A stretch of 64,000 bases of DNA from Hibiscus mutabilis (lineage: Eukaryota > Streptophyta > Magnoliopsida > Malvales > Malvaceae), in contig CM033741.1 of assembly GCA_019671005.1 (NCBI GenBank), positions 1,426,001 to 1,490,000 of the forward strand, given 5' to 3'. Below the pieces are notes generated by a model that saw nothing but the letters and a program-made list of their open reading frames with translations, did not search any database and was not told the DNA's origin. This document shows positions 12,746-23,968 of this stretch, in pieces. A program made the position numbers and the translations under genes. Numbering within the stretch: position 1 is the stretch's first letter; each line of letters opens with the position of its first letter.

Positions 12746-13394
12746 GTAGTTAACGAATGAAATAATTACTCTTAAAAGTTTTATGTAACAAATATAAAAA
12801 GTATATAAATATAGAATATCTCATAGATATAACAAAAACATACTAACACCACACGGATCTAACAATTCTTCAGAACTCTAGTCCTGTGTTACCGTTTTGT
12901 TTCGTTCATCTCAAAATTCAAATAATGTAAACAACCATGAAATCACCGAAAAATACAAGAATAAAAAAAGATGGTGAAATATTAGCAAAATGAGAAATAT
13001 TTATAAAAAAACAAATGTCTTTATGAACCAATGATCCTACTTTAATTAAGGTTAATTGTCACAATTTACAATTAATCGTGGTGAAATTTTAAATCTGAAA
13101 TTGAATTCTCCAGACCTTACAATCATGTACCTATTATCAAAGGGACACAAACACAATTACTCTGTTCGCTGGCGGAAATATGAATATTCGAACATTTGCT
13201 GGCTACGACTATGATTATCTAGTGTAAATTATTATTATTATTTTGAGGGTTTGATAGTTGCCAACCATGGACAATTCAAATACATTTAATTTTCACCATG
13301 TGTTAAGACCTACGGCATGATACTATCCTTTTTTTAATTATATTTTTCCTTATAACATTTGCCCAAATTAAACATTGACTTGTTACGTTCCAAC
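12746..13394. other. AT-rich spacer, nothing recognised
   Basis: No domain-bearing frame, RNA gene or repeat boundary was recognised. Confidence 0.4.
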
Positions 13395-13928
13395 AAAAAG
13401 CAAGTCCTTTTGAGGTGATGGAGATCATCAAGTGTACATCGCTGATAGCGTGTTGGTTTATGAGATACATGAATGGTTGAAGCGTAATTGGTATGTTTGT
13501 GTGAGCCATATCTTTCGGGGGAAGAAACCGTGTGGCGGACAAGTTAGTTGCGATGGGTCGCTATCAAACACAAGAAAGGTCGATTTATGCGGTACCTCTA
13601 GGGGTGGTGGCCATGGTTGTAGAGAAAGAGCAGCGGGAGCTGCAGGCGGGGACGCTGGTAGAAGCTGAAGCTGAGGATGGTGTGTCGATAGCGAGACTCA
13701 ATAGTTTTGATGATCCAGGGCGTAGAGTGGTTTGTTTTTTTATAGGGTTGAGTCAAGGTAGATTACGGTTGTAAGTCATTCGATACGACTTATGACGAGC
13801 GTCCTGCTCGATTGGACTGTGTAAATATTATTATGGATATTCTTTTCACCCATTTAAATTTAGGAAAAATTTAGCGAGGCCTGTAATAGTACGTTTTTTT
13901 CGTTCAATATAAAAAAGCAAGTCCTTTT
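13395..13928 (+). mobile_element. 5'-truncated LINE insertion with 17-bp target duplication
   Basis: The same 17 bases, aaaaagcaagtcctttt, occur at 13395-13411 and 13912-13928 and bracket about 500 bp of much more GC-rich sequence. The insert encodes the end of an RNase H-like domain of a plant LINE polyprotein: WLKRNWYVCVSHIFRGK, then in the next frame NRVADKLVAMG, the usual HI-x-R-x-x-N-x-VAD motif. The frame breaks between the two parts at about 13525 by one extra A. The 3' end is a short A-rich tail (ttcaatataaaaaa). Together these are the hallmarks of target-primed LINE insertion with 5' truncation. The element is inactive. Confidence 0.85.
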
Positions 13929-15103
13929 AATAAATTTTATCCGACTTAGCAAATAATTGACATTTTATTATGTTATTTCGCACCTTTTGACATTCAATGA
14001 AAACAACTTTTTTTTAACATACAATGGAAACAACTTGTTGCCGTCATAGTCTGACTGAGCTATACATTAAATTGAAAAATGTTATGAATTTGATTGATTT
14101 AATAGATCTGATTTCAATTCAAATGCATCCCCACTAAAACAAATTATAATCTATATAATATTTTTTTAAATTTGATTGTAAAAATACAAAAATGTTTTGG
14201 AGTATTTTCTCTTTTATATTTAATGATTATATTATTATATGATAGTTCCAATTTTTTAGTAGTATTAGCACTATTTTGTTTATTTATTTTCTCATATCTT
14301 CTTAGGTCCTTAGGTCATGGATTTTAAATTTATTAGAAACACTCTTCTTTTTTCTCTTAGAATCTATTTCCCCTATCCTCTAAGTAGAATTAGGATTAAA
14401 TTTAGAATTTATATAAAAAAAACAGTAATTTGTTTCAGTTTTGAGGACAAAAATCTTCTATCTTTTTCTGTCTTTTTTTACGCCAAACACTAAAAAATTA
14501 AATTTTAAGTCCTAACTCTAAATTCTAAATTCTAAATCATAAACTATAAACCCTAAAACTAAAAAAATACACTCTACCATACTTTAAATCTTATCCTTAA
14601 ACTTAATTTTTAGTGTAGAGACGTAAAAAAAAAGATCGAAAAGGGTAGATGATTTCCATTTAGGTTTCGAACCCTATCCCCTTCCCTATTATCAAAATTT
14701 AAATAAGTTGAGGTAGGCAATCCTATAACAATGTGATAAAAAACAAACAAAGGAATAATACAGGTAAGAAAACTGTAATCAACATGGACGGTGATGGAAA
14801 TGTAAAGACAAGGGGTGGATTTTAAAAATCGGCCCAAGTGTTGAAAATCATATAGCTAAAGCCTAAAGGGACACGTATTATTGCTATAAACAGGTTCACA
14901 GGTTTAGACCGCCACCAAATGTTTCATATTGATTCTATTAAACGATTTTACTTTAATTAATATTGTGTATCACATCCCTTGGTCAACGCTTGCTGAGCAG
15001 AACACCAGCAACCAGGAATTAAAAACGAATAAACAAAAACCATAGGCAAACACATATTCCGCCATTGTTATCAACAAGGCCCCCATTGTTAAGTTCATCT
15101 CTA
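13929..15103. other. Spacer and promoter region of the lectin receptor kinase
   Basis: AT-rich sequence. 14490-14560 is a short AAACCCTAA-type array (ctaaattctaaattctaaatc), probably a truncated MITE. A TATAAA at 14885-14890, 214 bp before the start codon, is a possible TATA box; support is positional only. Confidence 0.35.
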
Positions 15104-17740
15104 ATGGGATCCTTCTTCTTCTTATCTTTCTTTGTCGTCTCTTTCCTTAATTCCTATCCTTTTTCTGTCTCTGCGGCTTCTTTTTCTGAATTTATCTACC
15201 CCAAATTCACAGCTTCACACTTTAGTTCCATTAACAGCAACGGCGCCTTCTTGTTCTCCCGTAATGGAACATTCAAAGCTTCCATCTACAATCCCGAAGC
15301 TCAGGAAACCAACTTTTACTTATGCATCATACACGTCGAATCCAACACCGTCATCTGGTCAGCCAATCGTGATTCTCCGATCTCCAGCTCTGGCGAAATG
15401 GATCTTACCATGGAAGGAATTAGCGTTACTGATTCAGATGGTGATCTCAAATGGTCAACCCCACGGTTACAAGCTACGGTTCGTGCGTTAACGTTGACTG
15501 ATATGGGAAATCTTGTTTTGCTCGATCAATCCAATGGTTCTCTTTGGGAAAGCTTCCGTTATCCGACGGATACGATTTTGTTCGGACAACATCTCTCAGT
15601 CGGGGAGAATCTGTTTAGTGCTGTATCGGGAAGTGACTTGTCGACCGGGGATTACAAATTCGTTGTGACGGGTTCTGATGCGATATTGCAATGGCATCAA
15701 CAGACGTATTGGAAACTGTCGATGGAGACCGAGGCTTATATGAACTCGAACGATGTTGTCGACTACATGGCAATAAACGAAACAGGACTTTATCTCATGG
15801 GTCGAAACGGATCGGTTGTTGTACTTTGGGTTAACTTGCCCACGACCAGCTTTCGGATTGCCAAGTTGGGTATTTCAGGTCAGTTTTCTGTTAGTAGTTT
15901 CTCTAGTGGAAAATGGGTTCAGGAATTTGCTGGCCCTGTTGATGGTTGTCAAATTCCAACCAGTTGTGGCAAAATGGGATTATGCACCGCTGGTTCAACC
16001 TCGAATTCCCCGGCATGTTCATGTCCCTCTGGTTTTCATTCAGCTTCACAAAATATTGGTGGTTGTTTGCCAAATAATCTCATTTATTCTCTGCCCAATG
16101 CATGTGATTCGACCAATAATGCCACGGTTACCAATTCTTCAGATATTTCATATGTGAAACTAAGCTCTGGCATGGAGTATTCTTCTCTTATTTTCTCTCA
16201 GCCTGAAACATACGGTGTAAACTATTCGGTTTGTCAAGATTTGTGTTCCGGGAACTGTGCCTGCTTGGGAATTTTCTACGAAAATTCTTCTGGTTCTTGT
16301 TATATACTTGAAAATGAATTAGGCTCCTTTATATTAAGCAATAACGTTGAAGATGATCTTCAAGGGTATGTTAAAGTACTCGTTGGACTTACTCCAACAG
16401 ATTCCGGTGGCGGCAATGGTGATAGCAATGGAAGCCAAAATTTCCCCACGGCAGCCATTGTGCTCTTACCTTTCACCGGCGTTTTCCTCTTAGCTGCTCT
16501 GGTTTTTCTCTGGTGGAAAAGATTGAAATTCAACAAATCTGAAGAGATCAAATTAGGCCACCAAAACTCGGTTGGTTCGGATGATCTAGATGGCTTCAGC
16601 ATTCCAGGCTTGCCCCAGAAGTTCAATTACGAAGAACTTGTATTAGCCACCGATCATTTCAAGACCCAAATCGGAGCAGGTGGCTTCGGTTCTGTATACA
16701 AAGGCATACTCCCTGATAAAACTGTTGTGGCGGTGAAGAAGATAACAAATCCAGGCAATCAAGGGAAAAAAGAGTTCTGCACTGAAATTGCAGTAATTGG
16801 AAACATTCACCATGTCAATTTGGTTAAACTGAGAGGATTCTGTGCCCTTGGGAGACAAAGGTTTTTGGTGTATGAGTATATGGACCGAGGCTCATTGGAT
16901 CGATCCCTCTTCGGCAATGGTCCGGCATTGGAATGGCAAGAGAGGTTTGAAATAGCACTTGGGACTGCTCGTGGGCTTGCGTACTTGCACGGCGGTTGCG
17001 AACATAAGATCATTCATTGCGATATTAAACCAGAAAATATTCTACTACACGATCATTTTCAAGCAAAGATCTCCGATTTCGGGCTCTCGAAACTTCTAAC
17101 AACGGAACAATCCAGTCTCTTCACAACAATGAGAGGCACTCGAGGCTATCTTGCACCAGAATGGCTTACAAACTCTGCCATTTCCGAGAAAACCGACGTT
17201 TATAGTTTTGGGATGGTACTGCTTGAACTGGTGAGCGGTAGAAAAAACTGCTCGTTAAGATCAAACAGCCACACAACCAACGAAACCAACAGCGGCGGCG
17301 CCAACAACTCCACATCGTCATCGGTAATGGGATTGATTTATTTTCCGCTGTTTGCACTCGAGATGCACGAACAAGGCAGATACTTGGAGCTCGCAGATCC
17401 GAGGCTGGAGGGGCGAGTAAGCAATAAAGAAGTGGAGAAATTAGTGCGGATTGCTTTGTGTTGCGTTCATGAAGAGCCTGCACTTCGGCCGAGTATGGCC
17501 ACCGTTGTAGGGATGTTGGAAGGCGGGCTTCCTTCAGGGCAGCCAAGAGTTGAATCGTTGAACTTTTTGCGTTTTTATGGCCGCAGATTTACAGAGGCTT
17601 CCATGGTGGACGAGGGAAATAGGCAAAGTGATGATCAGTTCGTGTTATATCAACAAGAAAACGGTACACGTAGTAGCATAGTTACAACAAACGCTTGCTT
17701 TTCTTATATGTCTTCACAACAAATCTCAGGCCCCAGATAA
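15104..17740 (+). CDS. G-type lectin S-receptor-like Ser/Thr kinase (At5g35370-like), intronless
   Basis: The first ATG of the open frame is 15104 (MGSFFFLSFF); the frame stays open a little further upstream without an ATG. The product is 878 residues. Order: signal peptide (1 to about 25), bulb-lectin domain (about 35-145, with IWSANRDSP and GNLVLLD), a Cys-rich EGF-like segment (CGKMGLCTA, CSCPSGFHS), a PAN-like segment (CQDLCSGNCACL), a transmembrane helix at about 448-472 followed by WWKR, then a kinase domain. Kinase motifs are GAGGFGSVYKG (about 523), VAVKK (542), HCDIKPENILL (638), DFGLSK (657) and APEW (682). The catalytic loop is HCD not HRD, so this is a non-RD kinase, a class linked to pattern-recognition receptors. 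A Ser/Asn/Thr-rich insert (about 720-745) interrupts the C-lobe. It should sit in the plasma membrane; its ligand is unknown. Confidence 0.93.
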   Translation: MGSFFFLSFFVVSFLNSYPFSVSAASFSEFIYPKFTASHFSSINSNGAFLFSRNGTFKASIYNPEAQETNFYLCIIHVESNTVIWSANRDSPISSSGEMDLTMEGISVTDSDGDLKWSTPRLQATVRALTLTDMGNLVLLDQSNGSLWESFRYPTDTILFGQHLSVGENLFSAVSGSDLSTGDYKFVVTGSDAILQWHQQTYWKLSMETEAYMNSNDVVDYMAINETGLYLMGRNGSVVVLWVNLPTTSFRIAKLGISGQFSVSSFSSGKWVQEFAGPVDGCQIPTSCGKMGLCTAGSTSNSPACSCPSGFHSASQNIGGCLPNNLIYSLPNACDSTNNATVTNSSDISYVKLSSGMEYSSLIFSQPETYGVNYSVCQDLCSGNCACLGIFYENSSGSCYILENELGSFILSNNVEDDLQGYVKVLVGLTPTDSGGGNGDSNGSQNFPTAAIVLLPFTGVFLLAALVFLWWKRLKFNKSEEIKLGHQNSVGSDDLDGFSIPGLPQKFNYEELVLATDHFKTQIGAGGFGSVYKGILPDKTVVAVKKITNPGNQGKKEFCTEIAVIGNIHHVNLVKLRGFCALGRQRFLVYEYMDRGSLDRSLFGNGPALEWQERFEIALGTARGLAYLHGGCEHKIIHCDIKPENILLHDHFQAKISDFGLSKLLTTEQSSLFTTMRGTRGYLAPEWLTNSAISEKTDVYSFGMVLLELVSGRKNCSLRSNSHTTNETNSGGANNSTSSSVMGLIYFPLFALEMHEQGRYLELADPRLEGRVSNKEVEKLVRIALCCVHEEPALRPSMATVVGMLEGGLPSGQPRVESLNFLRFYGRRFTEASMVDEGNRQSDDQFVLYQQENGTRSSIVTTNACFSYMSSQQISGPR

Positions 17741-18552
17741 TATGTAAATGGTTTTCAAACTTAGTTACTGTTGTATAAACAAGAATGGACAATATTATGT
17801 ATGTTTCCTGGGGAAAAATCATAGTGTAGGGGTTTAATTCGGCTTTTTGTAAAAATGTTTTCCTGAGAAATTAGATGTTCATTTTGGAACTGTTTTCTAT
17901 ATGGCTGATGGAGTTTATGTTATAGTCCATTTTATTTAAGAATAATAGCCAATTCCCAAAAGAATTTGATGAAATCTTTTAAATTACTTGCTGGTGAAGG
18001 GTTAATTGTACCATAAAATATTTAGTGATAATTCAAATTTTTAATTGAATTTAAACTTAAATAACATTTAAATATCTTTATTATGATCTTGTAATAATAT
18101 TTGTTATCTTTTTATTTTACTATAAAATTTAATTCATAAACATTTTATAGATAAAATTACTCGCTCAAATTTAGTCTCTCCGTCCTACTTATATGGTCAC
18201 GTGTTGACTTTTTACGAAGTTTTAAAAAGAAAATGATATGTTTACTTTTTAGAAAGTTAACTTTTATATTTTGTGTGAAAATAAAAAAATGATAAAAAAA
18301 TAAATTTAATTTATAAAAATTATTGAATTTTTTAAATTAATAATTTAAATGAAATAAATTTAAAATATAAAAGTGATAATTTTATTGAGATAAATAGAAT
18401 ATTAAAAAAACCGTTCCTTAAGTCGAGTTTCAAATGAGCTTTTAGTTTGAGAATTTAACTAAAATGTCTGAAATATTGATAAACCTAATATCGATTTTAT
18501 TGGGATATTATTAACTTAATATCAATTTTTAAACGTTTTATTAGACGTTCTG
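17741..18552. other. 3' flank of the receptor kinase, AT-rich spacer
   Basis: The first few hundred bases probably carry the 3' UTR; I found no certain poly(A) signal. The rest has no recognised feature. Confidence 0.35.
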
Positions 18553-18554
18553 TA

Positions 18555-18788
18555 GCCTTATTTTGATTGGCTCGAGGTCGTTGAGTGTGTACGTGTTCTG
18601 TTATGATTCGATAAACTGATGGAAAATCATTTAATCATCCACGATGGCCGCGTGTAAAACAATTTTATTTACAAAATTTATTCCAAAACATTTTTACACG
18701 TGGCAGTCATGGATGATTTTCTATTAGTTTGTCGAATCATAACAGAACACGTATACATTAACGACAACCAGCCAATGAAAATTAGGTC
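18555..18788. mobile_element. Foldback MITE in the promoter or 5' UTR of the SelK-like gene
   Basis: Two arms of roughly 90-100 bases are inverted complements: cgtgttctgttatgattcga (about 18593) and tcgaatcataacagaacacg (about 18733), with gattggct and agccaat near the outer ends. A spacer of about 30-40 bases separates the arms. No open frame is present. It ends about 115 bp upstream of the SelK-like start codon, so its transcripts could begin inside or just beside it. Confidence 0.7.
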
Positions 18789-18903
18789 TTCCTTCTACGG
18801 AACGTCAGAAGTCAATGAAACGCTTAAAATACTCCGATCAGAGCACCGCATTCATCTTTATAATTTTCCTCTTTTAGGAGAAGAAGACCCTGGAATTTTT
18901 CTC

Positions 18904-20446
18904 ATGGCTTACGTCGAAGGAGGTTGGTTCCCTTCTCTCTTTTTTTCTCAAATTTCAATTTTTTAGTTATAGTATGGTTTTTGCGATGAGATCTTGTAGT
19001 TTCAATTCGAAATTTGTTGTCGATCATTAATATGGTTTATAAGATTTCTTTTTGGTTATTGAAATTTTATATTGTATGAATCCTAATTAGCTGCTATGGG
19101 GAAGTAAAAAGAATGAATTTGTCGTATTTATGCTATCAGATGATTGTTGGTCGTAATCTATTGCGAGTTTATGCAAATTGGGGTTTTAGTCTGTGCTTCG
19201 GCGATGTTTTTGATGGGGAATATTATATTTTGAAACAATATTGAATTTATAACCCTTTTAATATACGAATTCGAACGAGTTGTTCTTCTCTTTAAGCGGC
19301 CTTGAAACAGCTGAAATGGAGATTTCGATATTCTTGAGCCTAGTTTGGCATTGCCGTAGGGTTTGTGGCCGGGTAACTCAGTGAAAAGGCCCCTTTTTAA
19401 GCTGACTGTTAAAATTAATTTCGATTGGAAATATGAATCTATTTGACATTCTGGTTGCAGTCCAGGTGAACTTGAATCCACAGGTTTTTACCAAATCAGA
19501 CCGTGATCAGAAGTGTTTTTCATTGGAATCAGCATAGTTCATTTCCAAAAACTTTGAATGGTTTTGCAAAATTCCTCTCTTTGTCATCCCTATCACTTTT
19601 TTTTTCATTTAAAGGTTCTGCATGTTCTTCCATATGTAGCCTGTGAGTGTATATCATACATGTGTGTTTTTATGTTATAAATCTGAAAGAGGATGTGGTT
19701 GTGTTGATTACCTGTCTTGGCTTGATTGATTGTGGGATTGCTGGCAATATTCTTAAACATTGCATAGAGTTGATGGATGACAACAATTGCGTTGCATTGT
19801 TAATACAACATATTTGCCTTTGTGATGAAAACTTGGCCTTTTCATTATTTTGGCATATTGCTTTTCTTTCATGGAGACTTCTCCTCTCGTAATATCTGGG
19901 AATCATTTCTTCATGGATGGTTGTTTAGGTGTTGTGAAATCACAGCGGTCAATATGGCGACTGAGAACTATCACCGATTTTTTCTGGGCAATCATCAATT
20001 TCATTGGAGTGTTCTTCTCAACCATGTTCTCGGTAAGATTTTTATTTTAATTTTTGTCATTGGCCATTGTTCAGGGTTTCTCATTTCATTTTGTTAATCT
20101 GTATCAATCAATTGGGAGCTTTCATGTTTGGTGTGCATCAGATGGAAAAGTCTGATGCCTATAGAAAAGGCGTTGGTTCAAGCAAGAAATGGGATGGGGG
20201 TCCAGGTGGACCTGGAAGTGGACCATATGGTGGTGGCGGCGGCCCAAGACGACCACCACGCGGACTAGACAATGTTCGGGGAATCGACCATAGTAAGTGT
20301 TTTGGGCTTTTTTTCCGCTGTGTAACATTCAATTATCTGTTGTTTCTCATCGCAGCTTTCCCCTCTCTCCCTCTTTATAAGATTTTTCTTTCTGGTACTA
20401 TATTTCAGGTTCCCTCCCTGCCTGCGGCTCTTGCTGCGGTGGCTAA
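18904..20446 (+). CDS. Selenoprotein K/S-family ER membrane protein, cysteine form
   Basis: Exons are 18904-18922, 19929-20032, 20142-20292 and 20409-20446, giving 103 residues with consistent phases. The 19-nt first exon encodes MAYVEG. A single transmembrane helix follows SIWRLRTITDFFWAIINFI, a signature shared with animal SelK (WRLSFITDFFWG). The tail is Gly/Pro-rich (GGPGGPGSGPYGGG) with basic residues, and the C-terminus is SLPACGSCCGG. Animal SelK has selenocysteine near the end; land plants lack Sec machinery, and here Cys residues fill that region. In animals SelK binds p97 and works in ER-associated degradation; a similar role here is inference. A foldback MITE lies just upstream. 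Confidence 0.88.
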
Positions 20447-21420
20447 GTCTATATACCAGAGATGGTTGTAACCTTGGAATAATTCATATTTCTATGATAA
20501 TTTGGCTTTTTCATTAATTCTCTCAACTCCTTGTACCTTTCCATGACTGCCCTGTAATGCTTGATTAAAGCCACAGACTAATAATATGTTGTACAAATAA
20601 TGACGGCATATTGGTGTGTATTCTGCCCAGATGTGGGAATAAAGAATTTATCACCTTTAGTGGATTTGTTTTTATTTTATCAAGTAGAGATATTCTTACA
20701 GCAGTTTTAAAAGTCGATGTACGTTCCCGCGTCTTCTAGAAGTTGAAAACCATGATGATGATGGTGTATTTATAACTCCTGTTCTCGTTTGCACTTTATT
20801 ATTAAAATAAGGCTAAACTATAAAATAAGGGCTTAAATTATGTTTTCTTTTTGTAATTGTAACCCCTAAATCGGCCTATGTGTATAGTCCGAATCTAGGA
20901 GATCACATTACTACTCAAAATTTTTTACGTAAACATTCAAATATTTAAAGGTTTAAATCTTTAAAAAATAATAGTTAATTCAAACATAAGCTAAATTAGT
21001 TAATCAAAATAATCATATTAAATGATATTACATCGTAAAACTCGTAGAGTATCATAATGAAACATTTAGCAACAAAACATAGGCCCATGTCACCGAAATA
21101 GACAGACTGGAAGATAGAAATATTACAACAAAAAGAGTACAGAATATGTCGATCCTAAAAGTGCCAGGTCCGGTAACCTATCCCAAAAAGATATCTGAAA
21201 AGAAAGAGTTTTGTGAGTGTGGCAAAAGTGTAAATTCTGTGGTGACTATGTATAATTTGCGAAGAAAACAGTTGTCTGAAAATTTTACTGAAGGTAAGTA
21301 ATGTCCATTTAAAACCTTAGTTATGTTTGATCGGTCTTGAGAAAGGCTATGTCTCTGAAATTGTGGCATGGTGTATTGTTATGTATTATCCCTAACTAAA
21401 ATTCGATAACAAATTCTGAT
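20447..21420. other. 3' UTR of the SelK-like gene and spacer
   Basis: 20447 to about 20670 is probably 3' UTR. Beyond that is AT-rich spacer leading into the gypsy relic. Confidence 0.35.
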
Positions 21421-22500
21421 TCTGTAAGGTCCTGTTGCAGGGCTTAAGTACTCGTCTGGATTTCAGGTACAGTTTTTATCCGTAAATTGATGGTCAAGCT
21501 GGTAGAATAATTCAGATTCTAGAGGATATAATTCAAGGTTGTACGATTAACTTCTGTGGAAGGTCTCTCATTCCTGACTGAGATTGTTTATAATAAAGTT
21601 TATAAGTGTTAGCTTGTCATCATGTGAAGTTTGGTATGTATTCAAATATGATATTCTGACTAGTTGGTCCAAGATGTATGATAGGATGACTTTGGGTCCG
21701 AAGACAGTCTAAGTGACTGAAGACACTACCAGAATGATCTGTGACCATTTGAAAGTCCCAAGAAATAAGGGTATTCTGATGAATAAGTTTTAGTACAAGA
21801 ATGGATGAAATAGGAGGGGAGGAGAGTTGTCATACCCAAAATGTTGAATATATATATATTTAAAAAAATGGGGAAAAGAAAGAGAATTTGCAGGTAAGGA
21901 AACTTGAACTCGCGACCCCATGTATGTTAACATGATGCCTTAACCAGTTGAGCTAGTGTTATTTTCGATTTGAGTCCATCCCAGACTGATTTTAAGCTTG
22001 TCTTATGAATTATGATAATTTTAAATAACCCAGCTATCACTTTTAGCCAGGAATGCATCATTTGTCAAAGAGGGGGGAGAGAGACCATAATGTTCTAAAG
22101 CTCTTACCTAACCCCCATCATTTTCTTTCCGAGCAAGCTCCGACCACCATGCTCCGGCCGTCCGTGGCGTGCACCGCCCACACCATCGTTACCCTCGTTT
22201 CTCTGTCGTCATAACGTAGCCGCCAACTCTCCGATCCTGTCCACCGTTCACGGTAAAATAGTGAAAAATCGTTCAAGTTCTTAAGCGTCGATCTCTTCCA
22301 CAGCCAGCCCGTAGTAGACACCGCAGCCACCAGTTGAAACGCCGTAGTGTTCCGACCACACCTTGTTAGCCACTCGCCGGTTCATCGCGTCGTTCATCGA
22401 TGAGAGCCACATGAAGCTTCGTCAGAGTGAGGCTCTGATTTTTCGATCTGGTTTTAAACCTTTGGAGGCCGTTTTTCACAAATCTTAAATCTAGTCGTAA
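21421..22500 (+). mobile_element. Decayed Ty3/gypsy retrotransposon: integrase remnant plus 3' LTR start
   Basis: Between 21421 and 21800, broken frames spell pieces of a gypsy integrase: QGLSTRLDF, then DGQAGRIIQILEDIIQGC, then LGPKTV and TRMICDHLKV. Normal elements read TRLDFSTAFHPQTDGQ and IQILEDML there. Frameshifts and stops separate the pieces. A purine-rich tract (ggaggggaggagag, 21813-21827) is followed by TGTCATACCC at 21829, the expected junction of polypurine tract and 3' LTR. The sequence to about 22500, including a GC-rich block, may be LTR; its right end was not found. A tRNA-like stretch (A box tagctcaactgg and B-like gagttcaag, minus strand) lies at 21895-21960. Confidence 0.6.
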
Positions 22501-23968
22501 TCTTATTTAGAGGGAGAGAAAAAGACTCTAAAAAAAAATATTATTAATGGATCTAAAATTTAAGACTTAATATAATAGAATAAAGATGTGTGGGCCAAAT
22601 ATAATTTCTCTGCTGTAATTGTATTAGTTATCCAATAGTTAAAAGTTCAGATTTCGTTAATTTTGAAATATATAACTAGTTTTCTCCCATGTCCCTTCAA
22701 CTACTTTGACCAAGCAGTCTACTCGAGTTTTTTATTCCACTAGTAAAATGCCTATATTAGCGCACATTATACTGCGCAGCACAAGGAATTCATCGAAACA
22801 ATATCTGAACTTTCACCCGCTTTAAGCAACTCCAATTCACTTTTACATCTTCGTCAATTCGCTTCCATCACAAACTAAGCTTGCAAAAATAGAATTACGA
22901 AGGTTTATCGTTATAATAAATCTATGTAGTATTCAATTCAATTAATCAACTAATAAATTGAATATTAATGATTATATATAAAAAAACCCAAATACATACT
23001 TTTGAAGGATCTCCCATGAATGAAAGGATTGAAATCACGAGATAAGGAGATTAGCAGACCAGAAATTAAAGATAAGAAGAAGCAGAACCTTTGAGATTAA
23101 GACCATACACTAATAAAATCTTGTGAAGAAGTGACTGTGTATCTAATCTTAGCCAATCAAACATCCACCTCTCATATGTTATAAACCAAGATAAGGACTT
23201 TAAGGCCCTCATACAACTAACTACCAAGTGGAGACCAAATCTTTTCCCTTTTCTTCAACGTACCTTTCCAAGATATGCTTATCCATTTGATTACAACCAA
23301 AAAAAAAAACAATGTCCACAATATTGTTAATGTTTAAGGGATTCTAAAATGGTCATGTCATCATGTCTCAAATTCGAATATATGTTAGAAATATTTACGT
23401 AAAATATAATTATTCAAAGAAAAATAAATAAATAAATTTAACAAGTGATCCTAATAGAATAACGGATGACATTCATCTTAAGAGATCTATGTTTAAATTG
23501 TTTTATCTGTAACGTGTAATTAAAATATGTATCAACAAATACAATCTTAAATAATAAATTTTATCGTACTCCAAAATCATCGAGAGACATGACCCTTTCA
23601 TTACTAACTTTTTCCAGGCATCGAACAGTAAAAACAATCGGGCAATCAATAACACCGAATGTAACAAACAAAAGGAAATCTACTTGAAGGAAGACAAATT
23701 TTCCCGATTCATTCTGTGTAAAAGTAAAGACTAAGAATTAAGTATTGAAAGAACAAGAATCGGTGATAATAACAAGGGGATATACAACGTTACCAGATCA
23801 CTCGGAATTGAAAAAAAAAAAAGTGGGATCAGAAAGTCTAATCGGAAAAATCAATAGCTTCTGGATTTCTTATTCTTTTGCTCATAAATAAACTCCCTTT
23901 GCAACACACCATAAAAGAAATACTCGTACTCACAGAGTATACAGGAAACGCCGATCTTGTTTTTTGAA
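22501..23968. other. Spacer and 3' flank of the cold-shock gene
   Basis: No other gene recognised. The part just below 23969 is probably the 3' UTR of the minus-strand cold-shock gene. Confidence 0.4.

Noticed and set aside
13532..13774. An independent small gene
   Set aside because: It carries the NRVADKLVAMG piece of a LINE RNase H domain within a target-site-duplicated insert.
15132..15491. Second-frame open frame in the receptor kinase
   Set aside because: It overlaps the long coding frame with domain evidence and has no features of its own.
21895..21965. A functional tRNA gene (minus strand)
   Set aside because: A- and B-box-like phrases exist, but the acceptor and other stems do not pair. 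It lies in the gypsy LTR region and looks like a tRNA-derived insert.
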